Origin: Lentisphaeria bacterium | GTDB taxonomy: Bacteria; Verrucomicrobiota; Lentisphaeria; Oligosphaerales; Oligosphaeraceae | Direction: 5' to 3' | Assembly (NCBI GenBank): GCA_016287975.1 | Contig: JAEEXV010000078.1 | Location: 1-9,595, forward strand | DNA: 9,595 nt | In this document: positions 1 through 7,420 of the stretch, piece after piece | Layout: the number at the start of each line of letters is the position of its first letter | Numbering within the stretch: the stretch's first letter is position 1 | The notes under the pieces: generated by a model | Database searches by the model: none | Told to the model about the DNA's origin: nothing | The model's input: only the letters and a program-made list of their open reading frames with translations | Translations under genes and position numbers: made by a program

Positions 1-40
1 GGATGGGGATGCGCCCAGCGCGGGCGGCGCGGGGACGGCG

Positions 41-49
41 CCCCCCCCC
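41..49. repeat. C9 homopolymer just beyond the 3' end of the UvrA-like gene
   Basis: Nine consecutive C on the plus strand (G9 on the coding strand) lie 9 bp past the stop codon of the UvrA-like gene, in a 58-bp stretch that is almost entirely G and C. I see no convincing rho-independent terminator here: GC-rich dyads can be drawn, but no T tract follows. The run may be length-variable in the population or simply a sequencing-sensitive spot. Confidence 0.5.
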
Positions 50-58
50 GATGCGGGG

Positions 59-2353
59 TCACCGCCACTCGCCCGCCATCTCCGCGCGCAGGGCGTCGGC
101 GGTATGGGAGTGCGGGCATTGCAGCAACTGCCGCGGGGTGCCCTCAAATACGACCTGGCCGCCGTCGGAGCCGCTGCCTGGCCCCAGGTCGATGAGCCAG
201 TCGGCGGCGGCGACCACCTCCAGATTGTGCTCGATGACGATGACGCTGTTGCCTTTGTCCACCAGGCGCTGGAGCAGTTCCAGCAGCTTGGCGGTGTCGG
301 CCAGATGCAGCCCCGCGGTCGGTTCGTCCAGGATATAGGCATTGCCGGACTTGTGGAGTTCCTCCGCGAGTTTGACGCGCTGGTTTTCGCCGCCTGAGAG
401 CGTGTCCGTGGACTGCCCCAGCGTCAGATAGCCCAGCCCGACCTCCACCATCGCCTGGAGGCGCTTCACGATGCGCGGCTGGTCCGCGAAGAACTCCATC
501 GCCTCGCGCGCGGTCATCCCCAGCACCTCCAGGATGTTCCTGCCGCGGTAGTTCATCTGCAGCGTCTCGTCGTTGTAGCGCCTGCCGTGGCACGCCTCGC
601 AGGGAATCGCGACGGGATCCGCGAAGGCGACATCGGGCGTGACCTCGCCCTTGCCGTGGCACACGGGGCAGCCGCCCTCCGAATTGAAGCTGAACCGTCC
701 CGCGGGAACGCCGTTCGCCTTCGCGAACAGCGCGCGGATCGCATCCATGCAGCCAGTGTAGGTGGCAGGCGTGGAGCGCACCGAGCCGCCGACTGGCTTG
801 CGGTCGATGAACACCGCCTTCTCGCAATGCGGCGCGAACTCCTCGCAGATCAGCGTGCTCTTCCCGGAGCCCGCCACCCCCGTAACCACCGTCAGCGCAT
901 TCTTCGGAATCCGCACCGACACATCCCGCAGGTTGTTTCGCCGCGCATGGCGGACCCAGAACGCCTCCGACCACGCCCGAGGCGTCCGCTCCAACGAAAT
1001 CCTTCGCTTCAGCCACTGCGCGGTGACCGTGCCGCTTTGCAGCAGCCCATCCACCGGCCCCTGGTAGGTGATCTCGCCGCCGCGACGCCCCGCCTCAGGC
1101 CCCAGGTCCACCACCATGTCCGCAATCCGGATGACGGCGGGGTTGTGCTCCACCACCAGCACCGTGTTGTGGCGGTCGCGCAATTCGCGGAGCAGCCGAT
1201 TCAACTGCAGGACGTCGTGCGGATGCAGCCCCGCGCTCGGCTCGTCCAGAATGAAGGTCGTATTGTTGAGGCTGCTGCGCAGCGAGCGCACGATCTTCAG
1301 GCGCTTGGCCTCCCCGCCTGAAAGCGTGTCCGTGCGCCGCGACAGCGGCAGATAGCCCAGCCCGATGTCCACCACCTTCTCAAGCGCCTCCGCCGCCTGC
1401 AGCGCAATCGGCGTGCCGACGGGATGGTCGATCGCGCGCAGCACTGGCAGGAGGTCACGGATCTGCAGGTTCAGGAAGTCCGCGATGTTCCGCCCCGCGA
1501 TCCTGCAGGAGAGCGCCTTCTGGTTCAGCCCCGTCCCCTGGCACGCCCCGCACGGCGCCTTGCGCAGAAAGCGGTTGACCTCCGCCATGCTGACCGACGG
1601 GTATTTCGTCAGGTCGCGGTTGATGTAGAGCCGCTCGAACCGCGGCACCAGCCCCTCGTAGTCGCTGTAGACCGTCCCCGTCTTCAGGTAGAACGGCACC
1701 TTCACCTTCTCGGGAGGCCCGTAGAGCAGGTTCCGATACTCCTCCGCCGTGTAGTCCTTGACGGGCTTGTCGTTGTCGAAAAGCCCCGACTGCGTGTAGT
1801 ACATGTATTGCCAGTTGCTCTTCGAGAAATAGCGGAAGCGCACCGCGCCGTCGTTCAGGGACTTCTCGGGATCCACCATCGCGTCGCCGTCCACCGTCAG
1901 TTTCTCCCCCAGCCCATTGCACTCCGGGCAAACCCCGAAGGTGCTCTGGTAGGAGAAGTCGATCGCCGCGCCGATCCTCGGCTCGCCCATCCGCGAGAAG
2001 AGCAGCCGCACCAGCGGCGCGATGTCGGTCACCGTCCCGATCGTCGAGCGCGGATTGCTCCCCAGCGGCTGCTGGTCGATCACCACCGCCGCCGTGAGGT
2101 TCCGCATCTCCTCCGCCGCAGGCCGCTCATACCGAGGCATCCGATAGCGCAGATACGCGGGGAACGCGGCCACCATCTGCCGCTTGCACTCCACCCCGAT
2201 CGTGTCGAAGACCAGCGAGCTCTTCCCCGAACCCGACACCCCCGTGAAGACCACGATCTGGTTCTTCGGCAGGGTCAAGTCGACATTCTTGAGGTTGTTG
2301 ACATTCACCCCCCGCAGAATGATCTCGTCCCGCTGGCCGCATCCGTCGCACAT
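59..2353 (-). CDS. Short UvrA-family tandem ABC ATPase (DrrC-like excinuclease A paralog)
   Basis: This is a 764-residue cytoplasmic ATPase of the UvrA family, with two ABC modules in one chain. Module 1 has Walker A at 38-46 (GVSGSGKSS), signature LSGGE at 344-348 and Walker B FILDEP at 367-372. Module 2 has Walker A at 492-500 (GVAGSGKST), LSGGE at 652-656 and YILDEP at 673-678. The UvrA-typical PRST motifs follow each Walker A (101-104 and 526-529). CxxC pairs at 142/145 with 268/271, and at 562/565 with 585/588, are likely zinc ligands. Canonical UvrA is about 940 residues; the shortfall is in the first half, where the UvrB-binding and insertion domains sit, so this is a short paralog of the daunorubicin-resistance DrrC type, not the housekeeping UvrA. 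Its role could be recognition of DNA-bound drugs or adducts, but UvrB partnership is doubtful. The ATG is preceded by GAGGAAG at 6-nt spacing, within the end of the upstream gene. An extra N-terminal C2xxC5 pair is odd. Confidence 0.93.
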   Translation of the reverse strand: MCDGCGQRDEIILRGVNVNNLKNVDLTLPKNQIVVFTGVSGSGKSSLVFDTIGVECKRQMVAAFPAYLRYRMPRYERPAAEEMRNLTAAVVIDQQPLGSNPRSTIGTVTDIAPLVRLLFSRMGEPRIGAAIDFSYQSTFGVCPECNGLGEKLTVDGDAMVDPEKSLNDGAVRFRYFSKSNWQYMYYTQSGLFDNDKPVKDYTAEEYRNLLYGPPEKVKVPFYLKTGTVYSDYEGLVPRFERLYINRDLTKYPSVSMAEVNRFLRKAPCGACQGTGLNQKALSCRIAGRNIADFLNLQIRDLLPVLRAIDHPVGTPIALQAAEALEKVVDIGLGYLPLSRRTDTLSGGEAKRLKIVRSLRSSLNNTTFILDEPSAGLHPHDVLQLNRLLRELRDRHNTVLVVEHNPAVIRIADMVVDLGPEAGRRGGEITYQGPVDGLLQSGTVTAQWLKRRISLERTPRAWSEAFWVRHARRNNLRDVSVRIPKNALTVVTGVAGSGKSTLICEEFAPHCEKAVFIDRKPVGGSVRSTPATYTGCMDAIRALFAKANGVPAGRFSFNSEGGCPVCHGKGEVTPDVAFADPVAIPCEACHGRRYNDETLQMNYRGRNILEVLGMTAREAMEFFADQPRIVKRLQAMVEVGLGYLTLGQSTDTLSGGENQRVKLAEELHKSGNAYILDEPTAGLHLADTAKLLELLQRLVDKGNSVIVIEHNLEVVAAADWLIDLGPGSGSDGGQVVFEGTPRQLLQCPHSHTADALRAEMAGEWR

Positions 2354-2356
2354 GGT

Positions 2357-5300
2357 TCACTTCCTCGTCGCGGGCAGCGTGATGATGCTGCCCGCCTTCA
2401 GCGGCCTGTCCTTCGCCACATTCGGATGGTTCAGTTCGGCGATGGCATCGACGTAGCTCTTGTCGCCGTAGAAGGCGATGGAGATGGATTCGAGGGTGTC
2501 GCCCTTCTTGACCTGGTACGGGAAGGGCTTCGCGTGGACGCGCCCCGCACGCACGCCGTCCTGCGAAATCACCGCCACGTCGACGACCTGCTTGCGCGCG
2601 CTGAGGCGGAAGGCAAGCACCTGCCGCGTCTCGTTCTCGCGCCCGTAGTCGGTGAAGACCTCGGCGTAGAGCGTCACGGGGCCGAGCACCTTCTGGCTGT
2701 GGGTGCCGTAGTAGTCGGTCTGCACCTTGTATTCGCCCTTGACCGCCTCGCGGATCATGAACTCCTCAGGGCCGTAGCCCTGCATGAAGTCGCAGGAGTT
2801 GCGCCCGCCAGTCGAGGTGAAGCGGTGCGAGTAGAAGCACTTCTCGCCGAACGGGTCGGTCACCCACAGGTCCATGTCGCTCATGTCGGTGTCCCAGTTG
2901 ATGATGACGCGGACGTCCGTCTGGATCGGCTTCACAAAACGCTTGTCCACGCCCTGGATGGCGATGCCCTTGCGCTCCGCGCGCAGGATCATCCGATTGA
3001 TCTCCGTGAGCGCGATGACCTCGATCTCGCGGAAGCGCCCGTCGAAGTGGTAGCGCACCACGTGCATCATCATGTCGACCGCCTCCTGGAAACGCTCCTG
3101 GTCGTCCAGCGTCAGCGCCAGGTCGCGGTACGACTGCGGCTCCTCGGGCGCCAGCTTCAGCACTGCGCGGAAAACCGCCTCCGCCGACGCCAGTTCGCCC
3201 CAGAAGCGCAATTTGTAGCCAAGCACGCGCAGCACCTGCTTGTTCTCCAAGTCCATCTCCGCCAGGTTCGACAGCACCCGCAGCGCCAGCGCACGCTCGC
3301 CCGAACGCTCCAGGTAGTCCGCGCAGTCCATGTAGAAGCCAGCCGACGCGCCATGCTCCGCGCGCTGCTTGAGATAGGCGCCGTACGCGCCCTTCCCCGC
3401 CGCCTTCAACGCCTCCAGATACGGCGTCTGCGGATTCCACGCCTTCATCACCGCCTTCGGGCCGCCCGGCGCCGCCTCGGGGGCGCGGGGAGCCGCTGGC
3501 GCGCGAGCCGCCGCCATGCGGGCACGGGGAGCCTCGTTTGCGGCTCGCAAGGCGAGGCGTGGCTCAGCGACCTCTTCCGGTTCCGCGGCATACGCAACCG
3601 CCCCCGCCGCGCCATCCGGAACGGGGGCGCTGTATCTGCGCGATTCTTCCCGTTCCGCGGCATACGCAACCGCCCCTGCCGCGCCATCCGGAACGGGGGC
3701 GCTGTATCTGCGCGATTCTTCCCGCTTCACCTTCTTTGCCTTCGCGGCCTCCCTGGGATAGTCCTGTCCATACCAGACAAGCAGCGCATTCCACATCAGC
3801 AGCACCTGTTCGGCAGGCTTCTCCTCCAACTGGAACGACTCCCCCCAGCGCGCATTCTTCTGGCGCTTCACGATCTCGTCATACCGCCGCCGCATCTCCG
3901 CGAGGCCCTCTGGCGGACGCACGCGGTAGCGCACATACTGGTCCAGCGAATCCAGCACCAGCAGCGAGGTGCCTGGCGTCACCAGCCCGAAGCGCTTGCC
4001 AGCGGCGGTCACCTCCGCCTCCGCCGCCCCCGACGAGAGCAGTTCCGCGATCTTCAACTGGCCATAGCCCGTGCGCAGCGTGCCGCCCGCAGGCAGCGCG
4101 TTCGCCTCGGCGACCGCCGCCTCGCGGCGCACCTCGCGGCCGCCCACGCGCATCGCCACCGCGACCGTCCTGGCGCCTTCTGGCAGCACGCCCGCGACAT
4201 GCAGGCGGTCGCCCTCAAGTTCCCAGACGTGCTCCAGCGCCTTGCCGTCGCACTGGACGCCGACCACCGACGGCTGCGCCACGCCCAGCATCTTCACTGC
4301 GTCCGCCGTGGAGATGTTCCGCAGATCCAGGAACGCGCCGTCCCGCACGAGCGCCCGCAGCGCGGGCGCGTTCTGCTGCTTGTCGGCGGTGAAGACCGAG
4401 AGCCGCGCCGCCTTCGGGAGGGCCTTCGCGGCGGAGAAGTTGTCCAGCCCGTCCGTGAAGAGACACGCCTCCGCGCCCGCTGGGATGGCCGCCACGGCGG
4501 CGGCGAGGTTGGTCGCGCCGTCGTAAACCACCGTCTCCAGCGCCTTCACGAGCGCCTCCGCCGAATCGAAGACCCGCGGCGCCTCAGGGACATTCCGAAA
4601 GACGACCAGCGTCAGTTTTTTCGCCTGTCCGAAGGCCGCCTTGATGAAGGCGAACTCCGCGTCATGCTCAGACTTGTCGCGCGACATCGACGCGTCCCAC
4701 ACGATCACGGGCTCCGCCGACTGCGGCACGCTCGCCTGAAGCATCGTCGGCGAGACCGTGAACGCATAGTGGAAGTACTCCTGCCCGTCGGAGGCGCGCT
4801 GATGCAGGAAGTCCTCCTCGGGCCGCGCCATCACCGCGACGGTCAGGTCCTCCGTGAGCGCGATGTCCTCGAGTTCCGTCTCGGCGGTATAGAAGGTCCG
4901 CCACTGCTTGAAGGCGAGATTCGTGGCCGCGCCCGCGACGACCTCGGGCGGGCGGACCGCCGCCGCCACGTTCATCTTCAGCCTGAAGCGCCGCAGTTTC
5001 CCAGGGAAGTTCAGCGGCTGCACATGGTAGTAGACGCGTTTCCCGCCCTCCGTGACCGCCTTGGTCGTGGACACATAGCGCACCGAGATCCGCCGCATCC
5101 CCTGCGCGGGCAGCGGATAGACCTTCGTGCGGAACATGTTCCCCCCGACCTGCTCGGCCAGACCTGGATCCACGCCCTGCCGCGTGACCTCGTCGAAGAC
5201 CACCCGCGCCTTCGCCTTCTCCACCACGACACCCTCCACCATCTGCCCGTTCACATCCAGCGCGTAGCCCGCGACCGTCGCCCCCGCCGGCAGCGGGAAC

Positions 5301-5539
5301 TCCAATTCGCCTTCCAGCACCCGTCCATTCGGATTGAAGAGCGTCAGCGTCACCCGCGTCTCCGCCAGCACGCCGTTGATCTCCGCCTCGATCGACGCCT
5401 CCTGCACCTGCACTGGAACCACATTGTCCCGCGCCGCCACCTTGATCCCGATCGGCGGCAACGGCGGCAACTCACGGCGCGACTGCGCCATCACGCATAC
5501 GGCACTCAATACAAAGAACAGCAAAAACGCTCGCTTCAT
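2357..5539 (-). CDS. Exported VIT-VWA-TPR-DUF2135-LysM protein
   Basis: This is a 1060-residue protein, probably envelope-associated or periplasmic. A signal peptide spans 1-18 (basic MKR, hydrophobic stretch, VMA cleavage site). A VIT domain (vault/inter-alpha-trypsin type) covers about 35-160. A VWA domain at about 276-420 has an intact metal site: DASMS (D282, S284, S286), T343 in GATN and D363 in FTDG, so divalent-metal ligand binding is plausible. Residues 606-653 are two copies of a 24-residue unit, followed by an Ala/Pro/Arg linker to about 695. TPR-like helices run about 730-860. A DUF2135 (YfaP-like) domain at about 872-985 carries DMDLWVTDPFGE, and a LysM domain at about 1006-1056 carries KKGDTLESIS, suggesting peptidoglycan attachment. 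The start is the second of two adjacent ATGs, because AAGGAG lies 6 nt before it; the frame stays open further upstream, but that stretch lacks a signal peptide and runs into the phosphatase gene. The protein is probably a surface adhesion or scaffold factor; ligand unknown. Confidence 0.9.
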   Translation of the reverse strand: MKRAFLLFFVLSAVCVMAQSRRELPPLPPIGIKVAARDNVVPVQVQEASIEAEINGVLAETRVTLTLFNPNGRVLEGELEFPLPAGATVAGYALDVNGQMVEGVVVEKAKARVVFDEVTRQGVDPGLAEQVGGNMFRTKVYPLPAQGMRRISVRYVSTTKAVTEGGKRVYYHVQPLNFPGKLRRFRLKMNVAAAVRPPEVVAGAATNLAFKQWRTFYTAETELEDIALTEDLTVAVMARPEEDFLHQRASDGQEYFHYAFTVSPTMLQASVPQSAEPVIVWDASMSRDKSEHDAEFAFIKAAFGQAKKLTLVVFRNVPEAPRVFDSAEALVKALETVVYDGATNLAAAVAAIPAGAEACLFTDGLDNFSAAKALPKAARLSVFTADKQQNAPALRALVRDGAFLDLRNISTADAVKMLGVAQPSVVGVQCDGKALEHVWELEGDRLHVAGVLPEGARTVAVAMRVGGREVRREAAVAEANALPAGGTLRTGYGQLKIAELLSSGAAEAEVTAAGKRFGLVTPGTSLLVLDSLDQYVRYRVRPPEGLAEMRRRYDEIVKRQKNARWGESFQLEEKPAEQVLLMWNALLVWYGQDYPREAAKAKKVKREESRRYSAPVPDGAAGAVAYAAEREESRRYSAPVPDGAAGAVAYAAEPEEVAEPRLALRAANEAPRARMAAARAPAAPRAPEAAPGGPKAVMKAWNPQTPYLEALKAAGKGAYGAYLKQRAEHGASAGFYMDCADYLERSGERALALRVLSNLAEMDLENKQVLRVLGYKLRFWGELASAEAVFRAVLKLAPEEPQSYRDLALTLDDQERFQEAVDMMMHVVRYHFDGRFREIEVIALTEINRMILRAERKGIAIQGVDKRFVKPIQTDVRVIINWDTDMSDMDLWVTDPFGEKCFYSHRFTSTGGRNSCDFMQGYGPEEFMIREAVKGEYKVQTDYYGTHSQKVLGPVTLYAEVFTDYGRENETRQVLAFRLSARKQVVDVAVISQDGVRAGRVHAKPFPYQVKKGDTLESISIAFYGDKSYVDAIAELNHPNVAKDRPLKAGSIITLPATRK
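2360..2366 (-). promoter_or_regulatory. Ribosome binding site of the UvrA-like gene, inside the VIT/VWA gene
   Basis: GAGGAAG on the minus strand is formed by the last codons of the VIT/VWA gene (…TRK), 6 nt before the UvrA-like ATG. The VIT/VWA stop TGA lies between the two. With only 3 bp between the reading frames, terminating ribosomes are positioned to reinitiate, so the two proteins are probably made in linked amounts. Confidence 0.7.
3581..3724 (-). repeat. In-frame 72-bp tandem duplication in the VIT/VWA gene
   Basis: Two adjacent 72-bp units (3581-3652 and 3653-3724) are identical except for one base (C at 3605, T at 3677). The difference is a silent GCG/GCA alanine codon change. 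Each unit encodes 24 residues (REESRRYSAPVPDG… followed by AAGAVAYAAE). The sequence after the second protein unit begins PEEVAEP, a weak echo of REESRR, so an older degraded third unit is possible. Identity at silent sites means the duplication is recent. It lengthens the disordered-looking linker between the VWA and TPR regions. Confidence 0.95.
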
Positions 5540-5542
5540 CAT

Positions 5543-5666
5543 CGGCTCCTTCCTGAATGGGTGAATCACACAGTCGTGTCTACCCATTAATACGTCGGAC
5601 ACCTCGGAATTCTTATCCGCAAGCAGGGAAATTCTTTCCGCCGCCCGCGCAGGCAGCCGCCAACCG
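5543..5666 (-). other. Intergenic region between phosphatase and VIT/VWA genes
   Basis: This 124-bp gap separates the sugar module from the VIT/VWA-UvrA pair and is the natural place for the pair's own promoter. It is clearly more AT-rich than its surroundings around 5580-5640. On the minus strand AAGAATT occurs twice in the same orientation, 22 bp apart (5608-5614 and 5630-5636), about two helical turns, which could be a regulator site. A TATTAA box (around 5585-5590) could be a -10 element, but I find no convincing -35 at the right distance. No clear terminator follows the phosphatase gene. Confidence 0.35.
5546..5551 (-). promoter_or_regulatory. Ribosome binding site deciding the VIT/VWA start
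   Basis: AAGGAG on the minus strand is followed by CCG and two successive ATG codons. Spacing is 3 nt to the first ATG (5540-5542) and 6 nt to the second (5537-5539), which favours the second. Choosing the first would add a single methionine before the signal peptide. Confidence 0.7.
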
Positions 5667-6410
5667 CTACGCCCCCAACCCCAGCAGCGCGCGCGGGTTG
5701 TCCTCGGTGAGCCGCTTCCAGAACGCCTGCCCCAGCGCGCGCGTGATCGCGGGCCTGGCGGGCGACAGCCGACACGGCCGCTCGCTGACATCGTGCGCGT
5801 CGGACGCCAGAAATACCTGCTCTGGCGCCAGGCGCATCAGCCGCAGCATGGTGCGGCGGCGCCACATCGAAAAGAGCCCGCCCTCGAAACTGTCCGCGTT
5901 GAACTGCAGCATCAGCCCGCGTTCCAGCAACGGCGCCAGCGTCTCATACGCCCCTGTGAAGCCAGGCTGGCGCTCGGGATGCGCGAGGATCATCCGGAAG
6001 TTGTGGGTCTGCGCCAGGAACAGCAGATCCCCCGCCTGGCCGATCGGCATCTCCTGCGACATCTCCACGAGCACCGCAGGCGACTGGCCGTCCGAGCCCG
6101 TCCCGGGCACCAGCATGCCAGGCCAGCGCGGCAGCACGTCGGCGAAGATGCGCTCGACCACATGGCACTCCCCCCCCGCCAGCAGCGTCAACGGCACCCC
6201 CGCCGCCGCCAGCGCCCCCCGCAGCGTCGCCAGCGCCTCCTCCCGCGCCGCCAACTGCGCCTCCGGCTCGTAGGGCGGACGAAAATGCGGCGTCGCCACA
6301 ATGTGCGTGATGCCGTCCGCGACCGCCTGTCGCGCCAGTTCCATCGAGGTCGCCAAGTCGGCGGCGCCGTCGTCGATGCCAGGGAGGATATGGCAGTGGA
6401 TGTCGATCAT
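5667..6410 (-). CDS. PHP-fold metal-dependent phosphatase, CpsB/YwqE-like
   Basis: This 247-residue protein has the size and motif order of the CpsB/CapC/YwqE protein-tyrosine phosphatases, Mn-dependent PHP-domain enzymes that normally dephosphorylate bacterial tyrosine kinases of capsule or exopolysaccharide systems. Visible metal-site motifs are DIHCH (H5, H7) with GIDDGA at 11-16, TPHF (H42), GGE (E81), AHPER (H144, R147) and SDAHD (D204, H206), so all expected ligands are present. It probably acts in the cytoplasm; no signal peptide is seen. No tyrosine kinase, Wza-like exporter or glycosyltransferase is nearby. It follows the isomerase gene by 7 bp, and its AGGTGA ribosome binding site overlaps the isomerase TAG stop, so the two are translationally coupled. 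In this setting it might act on a sugar phosphate instead of phosphotyrosine; that is inference. The fold and family are secure, the substrate is not. Confidence 0.88.
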   Translation of the reverse strand: MIDIHCHILPGIDDGAADLATSMELARQAVADGITHIVATPHFRPPYEPEAQLAAREEALATLRGALAAAGVPLTLLAGGECHVVERIFADVLPRWPGMLVPGTGSDGQSPAVLVEMSQEMPIGQAGDLLFLAQTHNFRMILAHPERQPGFTGAYETLAPLLERGLMLQFNADSFEGGLFSMWRRRTMLRLMRLAPEQVFLASDAHDVSERPCRLSPARPAITRALGQAFWKRLTEDNPRALLGLGA

Positions 6411-6417
6411 GGGTCAC

Positions 6418-7275
6418 CTACAGTTGCTTGATCTGCTCGGCCATCTTGTCCGCGAGGGCCGCGTCGGGCAGCACCAGGTCGGGCAGGCGCGAGAACGGAA
6501 TCATCTCGACGGTGTACGGCCCCGTGTAGCCGATCTTGTCCATCTCGGCGAAGAACGCCTTGAAGTCGGCGACGCCCTGGAAGAGGTCGTCCCCGAAGCC
6601 GTGGAGGCCGCCCGCGCAGTCGGTCTCGGCGAAGTTCTTGAGGTGCACCGCCTTGATGTATCCGCCCAGGATTTCAGGGAAGTCCTGCGGACGGCAGTTC
6701 AGGCAGGCGTTGCCAGTGTCGAAGTAGATGCCGACGCGCGGGGACTTGAACTGGTCGAGGAAGAACTTCCATTCCATCGGGGAGATCAGGAAGCGGTTCC
6801 AGACATTCTCGATGGCGAGGTTGACGCCGAGGGCCTCCGCCACTGGCGCCAGCTCGCGGATCGAGGCCGTCGCATTGTCCCAGACCGTCTTGTAGGGAAG
6901 CACGGGCCGCGATGGCTCCCAGGCGACGCGCGTCGCCCCTGGAACCACCAGCACCGTCTCCGCGCCGATCCACGCCGCGATCTGCAGATACTGCTTCACG
7001 AAGGCGATCGCCTGCTGGCGCTCCGCCGCGTCCGCCGCCCCCAGCGCGCAGCCCCAGCCCGCCCCCGAGGCCAGCGTGCGCAGCCCGACGCCCTTGGCCT
7101 TCGCGTAGGCGGCGATCGCCTTGCACTCCGCCTCCGTGATCTCCGCCTTCAGGCACTCGCCCACCGTCAACTCCACGCCGTCCAGCCCTTTCGCGGCCGC
7201 CCAGTCGATGAACTCGTACGGGGTCTTCTGACCATCGAAACCGCCAAACACCCAGTAATTCAATGCCTTGTACAT
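6418..7275 (-). CDS. Sugar phosphate isomerase/epimerase (xylose isomerase-like TIM barrel)
   Basis: This 285-residue protein belongs to the AP_endonuc_2/xylose-isomerase-like family, which includes IolE, hydroxypyruvate isomerase, ketose 3-epimerases and L-ribulose-5-phosphate 3-epimerase. The four usual metal ligands can be placed at the ends of barrel strands: E156 (LAIEN), D186 (YFDTGN), H211 (AVHLKN) and E257 (YTVEM), with spacing close to that of known ketose 3-epimerases. It probably isomerises or epimerises a keto-sugar, polyol or inositol derivative in the cytoplasm, using Mn or a similar metal. The start ATG has AAAAGGAG 8 nt upstream, directly after the right-hand arm of a long inverted repeat. 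It lies between an oxidoreductase and a phosphatase gene on the same strand; dehydrogenase-isomerase pairs of this type are common in inositol and unusual-sugar catabolism. The exact substrate cannot be read from the sequence. Confidence 0.9.
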   Translation of the reverse strand: MYKALNYWVFGGFDGQKTPYEFIDWAAAKGLDGVELTVGECLKAEITEAECKAIAAYAKAKGVGLRTLASGAGWGCALGAADAAERQQAIAFVKQYLQIAAWIGAETVLVVPGATRVAWEPSRPVLPYKTVWDNATASIRELAPVAEALGVNLAIENVWNRFLISPMEWKFFLDQFKSPRVGIYFDTGNACLNCRPQDFPEILGGYIKAVHLKNFAETDCAGGLHGFGDDLFQGVADFKAFFAEMDKIGYTGPYTVEMIPFSRLPDLVLPDAALADKMAEQIKQL

Positions 7276-7289
7276 GGTTCCTGCTCCTT

Positions 7290-7392
7290 TTCAGGGATTC
7301 AAGGGATCAAGGGGATCAAAGGGATACCATGCCCCATGCCCCCATAAAACACCATCGCATCCCTTGAATCTCTGAAATCCCTTCAATCCCTT
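7290..7392 (-). repeat. Inverted array of 9-bp GGGATTCAA-type repeats (hairpin) before the isomerase
   Basis: On the plus strand 7292-7327 is a run of 9-bp units (GGGATTCAA, GGGATCAAG, GGGATCAAA, GGGATACCA). The same unit recurs inverted in 7359-7392. The best-paired arms are 7290-7307 and 7359-7376, 18 nt with 17 matches, around a 51-nt loop. In the minus-strand transcript the 3' arm ends immediately before the isomerase AAAAGGAG, so folding could affect translation or protect an mRNA end. There is no T tract, so a simple terminator is unlikely. Several pairing registers are possible because of the periodicity. It may be a copy of a dispersed intergenic element. Confidence 0.8.
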
Positions 7393-7420
7393 TCCTTTTG
7401 CGCCCCCTCCTGCCCGCACC

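Noticed and set aside
1..58. Terminator for the VIT/VWA-UvrA transcript
   Set aside because: GC-rich dyads can be drawn but no T tract follows on the minus strand, and the window ends too soon to judge.
144..1016. Open frames of 290 and 244 codons within the UvrA-like gene
   Set aside because: They lie inside the coding region with LSGGE and Walker motifs in the chosen frame; no domain or ribosome binding site supports them.
1424..5590. A 1388-codon plus-strand open frame opposite the UvrA-like and VIT/VWA genes
   Set aside because: Its product is very rich in Arg, His, Leu and Val with no recognisable domain, as expected for the reverse complement of GC-rich coding sequence; both opposite-strand genes have clear domains and ribosome binding sites.
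5540..5791. 84-residue N-terminal extension of the VIT/VWA protein
   Set aside because: The extension is Arg/Gly/Trp-rich, overlaps the end of the phosphatase gene, and would bury a good signal peptide and ribosome binding site.
7290..7392. CRISPR-like array
   Set aside because: The units are 9 bp with no spacers and occur in two opposite orientations, so this is an inverted simple-repeat structure.
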